7,898 nucleotides of DNA from CAYSBE01 sp044337585. Its GTDB lineage: Bacteria > Bacteroidota > Bacteroidia > UKL13-3. The notes under the pieces were generated by a model. That model ran no database searches and had not been told where the DNA came from. It saw only the letters and a list, made by a program, of their open reading frames with translations. The position numbers and the translations under genes are program-made. Numbering within the stretch: position 1 is the stretch's first letter; the number at the start of each line of letters is the position of its first letter. This document shows positions 5,667-7,898 of this stretch, piece after piece. The stretch is from contig JBIINH010000102.1 of the NCBI GenBank assembly GCA_044337585.1, positions 1 through 7,898 on the forward strand. Reading direction: 5' to 3'.

Positions 5667-6776
5667 TTAATATATAGCAATCAAGCGGTCTGATTCAAAC
5701 TTTAAAATATTCAAATATTTGCTTTTGTATTGTCCGTCTTTGTCTTTTTGATACAAATAGCTGGTATGCAACGCTTGGTATATAGACGTATAGTTTGAAA
5801 ATAGTTTCTTCCCATTTTGAATCAATAATGAGGTAAAATATAAACCTTGGTCAAATCCTTTAAAGGCTTCTTCCGTTGGTTCAATACCATAGCGATCACG
5901 AAATGATTTAACAAATTGAATTACATCGTGACGGGTATAATCCACAAAAGAAGGTGAAATAATACGTACATTCTTTTTTTGAAATAAAGCTATATCAAAA
6001 CTTCTAAATTCAAACCATTGGTTATATCCATAAACTTCAGGAAAAATAAATTGAGTGGTATCATTTATACGGTAGAGCCATTTATTCACGGTTTGTTCTT
6101 TTGATGAATTAATCAGCACACAATTTTTATACCTAATGGAATAAAATGAATTAATATCTATATCGGAATTTGCATCAATCACTTTTACTTTTAAGCGTTT
6201 ATTATCAACAGCAATTTTCTTTAGCACAGGTGTAATTGCCTTGTCTAACAAGCTATTGTCTGAGATGATTAGAAACTGAATTGTATCAGTTGTCGTAGAA
6301 AGCAATTTTTCGGAAAGTATGTTGCCGTATGAAGGCAAATCTGGATTAGCAGCTACCCAATACTCGTCACCTATTTTGGTCTTAGAAAATGTCATCAATG
6401 GAGATATTTGATATATTTTTTGCTGACGTGCAAAACTAGAAACCATTTTATTTCCGCCTTGCATTACAGGGCCGTAGATTAGGCTTGTAGTTAAGAATTC
6501 CTTTTTTTGTAAAATCTTGGCAGTAACCAAGCTGTCGTTTTCAGTGTCATAAACCCTCAATGTAATTTTTGTTTCAGCTTTCGATAAACTATCCATTGCC
6601 AATAACATTCCACGATAATAGTTTCTGCACATTTCTCCTAATTGCCATGCTGCTGTTTGGTTGTATTCAACAGTTAGCTTATTATTAAAAGGGAGTAAAA
6701 GGGCTACCTCATGCGTTGGTTGGCCAAATAAGTTTTGACTAGAAATAAAAAGTAATATGTAAAAAAGATATTTCAT
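5667..6776 (-). CDS. Secreted type-1 periplasmic-binding-fold protein
   Basis: A 369-aa protein resembling substrate-binding proteins of the branched-chain amino-acid (LivJ/Peripla_BP_6) group. Residues 1-18 are a signal peptide (MK start, hydrophobic core, 'LFG' then Gln19), so it is exported to the periplasm. Domain markers are 'VALLLPF' (24-30), 'NYYRGMLLAMDSL' (52-64), 'LRVYDTEND' (73-81), 'SLIYGPVM' (98-105) and 'YQISPLM' (122-128), the order of a type-1 binding fold. I choose the ATG at 6776, which overlaps the guaA stop as TAATG; an in-frame GTG three codons earlier (6785) would spoil the signal peptide start. No permease or ATPase genes are beside it. In Bacteroidota, as I recall, related proteins next to guaA often carry LysM peptidoglycan-binding repeats; none are seen here. 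The ligand is unknown, and a sensor or cell-wall role is as likely as transport. Confidence 0.82.
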   Translation of the reverse strand: MKYLFYILLFISSQNLFGQPTHEVALLLPFNNKLTVEYNQTAAWQLGEMCRNYYRGMLLAMDSLSKAETKITLRVYDTENDSLVTAKILQKKEFLTTSLIYGPVMQGGNKMVSSFARQQKIYQISPLMTFSKTKIGDEYWVAANPDLPSYGNILSEKLLSTTTDTIQFLIISDNSLLDKAITPVLKKIAVDNKRLKVKVIDANSDIDINSFYSIRYKNCVLINSSKEQTVNKWLYRINDTTQFIFPEVYGYNQWFEFRSFDIALFQKKNVRIISPSFVDYTRHDVIQFVKSFRDRYGIEPTEEAFKGFDQGLYFTSLLIQNGKKLFSNYTSIYQALHTSYLYQKDKDGQYKSKYLNILKFESDRLIAIY

Positions 6777-7898
6777 TATTCCCACTCAATGGTAGCTGGA
6801 GGTTTTGAACTGATATCAAATACAACCCTATTAATTCCTTTCACACGATTGATAATTTTGTTTGATACGTCTGCTAAGAAATCATAAGGCAAATGACTCC
6901 AATCCGCTGTCATACCATCAACTGAGGTTACTGCACGTAGACAAATTACATGTTGATAGGTTCTTTCATCTCCCATCACTCCTACTGATTGCACCGGAAG
7001 AAAAATAGCCCCTGCTTGCCAAACACTGTCATACAAACCCCTTTCTTTCATTTCATTAATAAAAATGGCATCAGCATCTTGCAAAATGCGGACCTTTTCT
7101 TCGGTGATATCTCCTAAAACCCTTATTGCAAGACCTGGCCCTGGGAAAGGATGGCGTTTCAAAATAACAGAATCAATACCCAATGCGGTTCCTACAGCAC
7201 GCACTTCATCTTTAAACAGCATTCGTAAAGGTTCAACAATTTTCAAATTCATTTTTTCTGGAAGTCCGCCAACATTATGATGTGATTTTATAGTAGCAGA
7301 TGGCCCCTTTACACTTACGCTTTCAATCACATCAGGATAGATGGTTCCTTGTGCTAGCCATTTTATTCCTTGCAATTTGTGAGCTTCTTGATCAAACACT
7401 TCGATAAAAACCCTGCCAATGGTTTTGCGTTTGGTTTCAGGATCACTGATTCCAATTAAAGAGGTTAAAAATTGTTGCGAAGCATTTACCCCAATTACGT
7501 TGATGCCCATATTTTCGTATGCATGCAACACTTGTTCAAATTCATTTTTGCGCAACAAGCCATTGTCAATAAATATTCCGGTAAGGTTTGACCCAATAGC
7601 TTGCTTTAATAAAACTGCAGCAACTGATGAATCTACTCCTCCCGAAAGGCCGATAATTACTTTGTCATCACCGAGCTGTTTTTTTAGTTCAAAAACTGTA
7701 TTCTCAATGAAATGTGTTGGGGTCCAAGACTGATCAAACCCTGCGATATCTGTAATAAAATTATGTAAAAGTGTTTTTCCATCTTCGCTATGCGTTACTT
7801 CAGGATGAAATTGTATAGCATAAGTCGGTTCATCTTTAATTTTAAATGCAGCAACTTTCACATCATCTGTACTAGCTATAATGTCGAAGTTAGAAGGC
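6776..7898 (-). CDS. guaA: GMP synthase (glutamine-hydrolysing), 5' end cut by window edge
   Basis: The last 373 residues of GMP synthase, which makes GMP from XMP, ATP and glutamine in the cytoplasm; about 135 N-terminal residues lie beyond the right edge. The frame is open to the edge ('PSNFDIIAS' before the first internal start), so this is a window truncation, not a short gene. Visible parts are the end of the glutamine amidotransferase domain with the catalytic His and Glu in 'YAIQFHPEVTHS' (about 7824-7789), the ATP-pyrophosphatase P-loop GLSGGVDSS (about 7651-7625), 'KSHHNVGGLP', 'RHPFPGPGLAIRVLGD', and the C-terminal dimerisation domain ending 'DISSKPPATIEWE'. All key motifs match active enzymes. 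It is followed directly, through a one-base TAATG overlap, by the periplasmic-binding-like gene. The amidotransferase nucleophile Cys is outside the window. Confidence 0.98.
   Translation of the reverse strand, partial: PSNFDIIASTDDVKVAAFKIKDEPTYAIQFHPEVTHSEDGKTLLHNFITDIAGFDQSWTPTHFIENTVFELKKQLGDDKVIIGLSGGVDSSVAAVLLKQAIGSNLTGIFIDNGLLRKNEFEQVLHAYENMGINVIGVNASQQFLTSLIGISDPETKRKTIGRVFIEVFDQEAHKLQGIKWLAQGTIYPDVIESVSVKGPSATIKSHHNVGGLPEKMNLKIVEPLRMLFKDEVRAVGTALGIDSVILKRHPFPGPGLAIRVLGDITEEKVRILQDADAIFINEMKERGLYDSVWQAGAIFLPVQSVGVMGDERTYQHVICLRAVTSVDGMTADWSHLPYDFLADVSNKIINRVKGINRVVFDISSKPPATIEWE

Noticed and set aside
7419..7733. Long plus-strand open frame inside guaA (104 codons).
   Set aside because: Lies wholly opposite a strongly conserved GMP synthase coding region and its translation has no recognisable features; an antisense shadow.

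Overview
The window looks like a piece of an AT-rich Bacteroidota chromosome, perhaps from the Chitinophagales/Sphingobacteriales side, although the order is only a guess. The evidence is the gene families: a GuaA followed by a secreted periplasmic-binding-like protein, a dihydroorotase paralogue lacking its first metal-binding histidines, a PlsC-type acyltransferase with an NHPNxxLDP motif, and a remnant of a secreted protein with a Q-G-C-S-D-A-x-x-C-T-I mature end. Supporting signs are weak or absent Shine-Dalgarno sequences and a close match to the Bacteroidota promoter consensus (TTTG-N19-TAnnTTTG). There are no mobile elements, CRISPR arrays, tRNAs or rRNAs, and most of the window is ordinary housekeeping DNA.

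Left part (1-2234, minus strand): two RNA cytosine-5 methyltransferases of the RsmB/NOP group lie in tandem. The upstream one is RsmF-like and complete. The downstream one is RsmB-like and runs off the left edge. They share an ATGA stop/start overlap and are probably translated together. Next comes a 383-bp gap (2235-2617) holding a short plus-strand pseudogene: a signal peptide interrupted by an in-frame TAA at codon 11, then a recognisable mature N-terminus that stops after codon 70.

Centre (2618-5637): a lysophospholipid acyltransferase (minus) diverges from a two-gene plus-strand operon across a promoter region of about 180 bp. The operon encodes a dihydroorotase-family protein whose HxH metal motif is replaced by RxS, and an uncharacterised, very acidic 204-aa protein. 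The two are joined by an ATGA overlap. A possible 12-codon upstream ORF is joined to the dihydroorotase homologue in the same way.

Right part (5667-7898, minus strand): the C-terminal three quarters of GMP synthase (guaA) is followed, through a TAATG overlap, by a secreted type-1 periplasmic-binding-fold protein with no transporter genes beside it. This pair converges on the acidic-protein gene with only 29 bp between stop codons.

The best leads are the probably non-catalytic dihydroorotase paralogue with its coupled acidic partner and its leader region (promoter, palindrome, mini-ORF), and the pseudogene. I see no convincing new multi-gene system.
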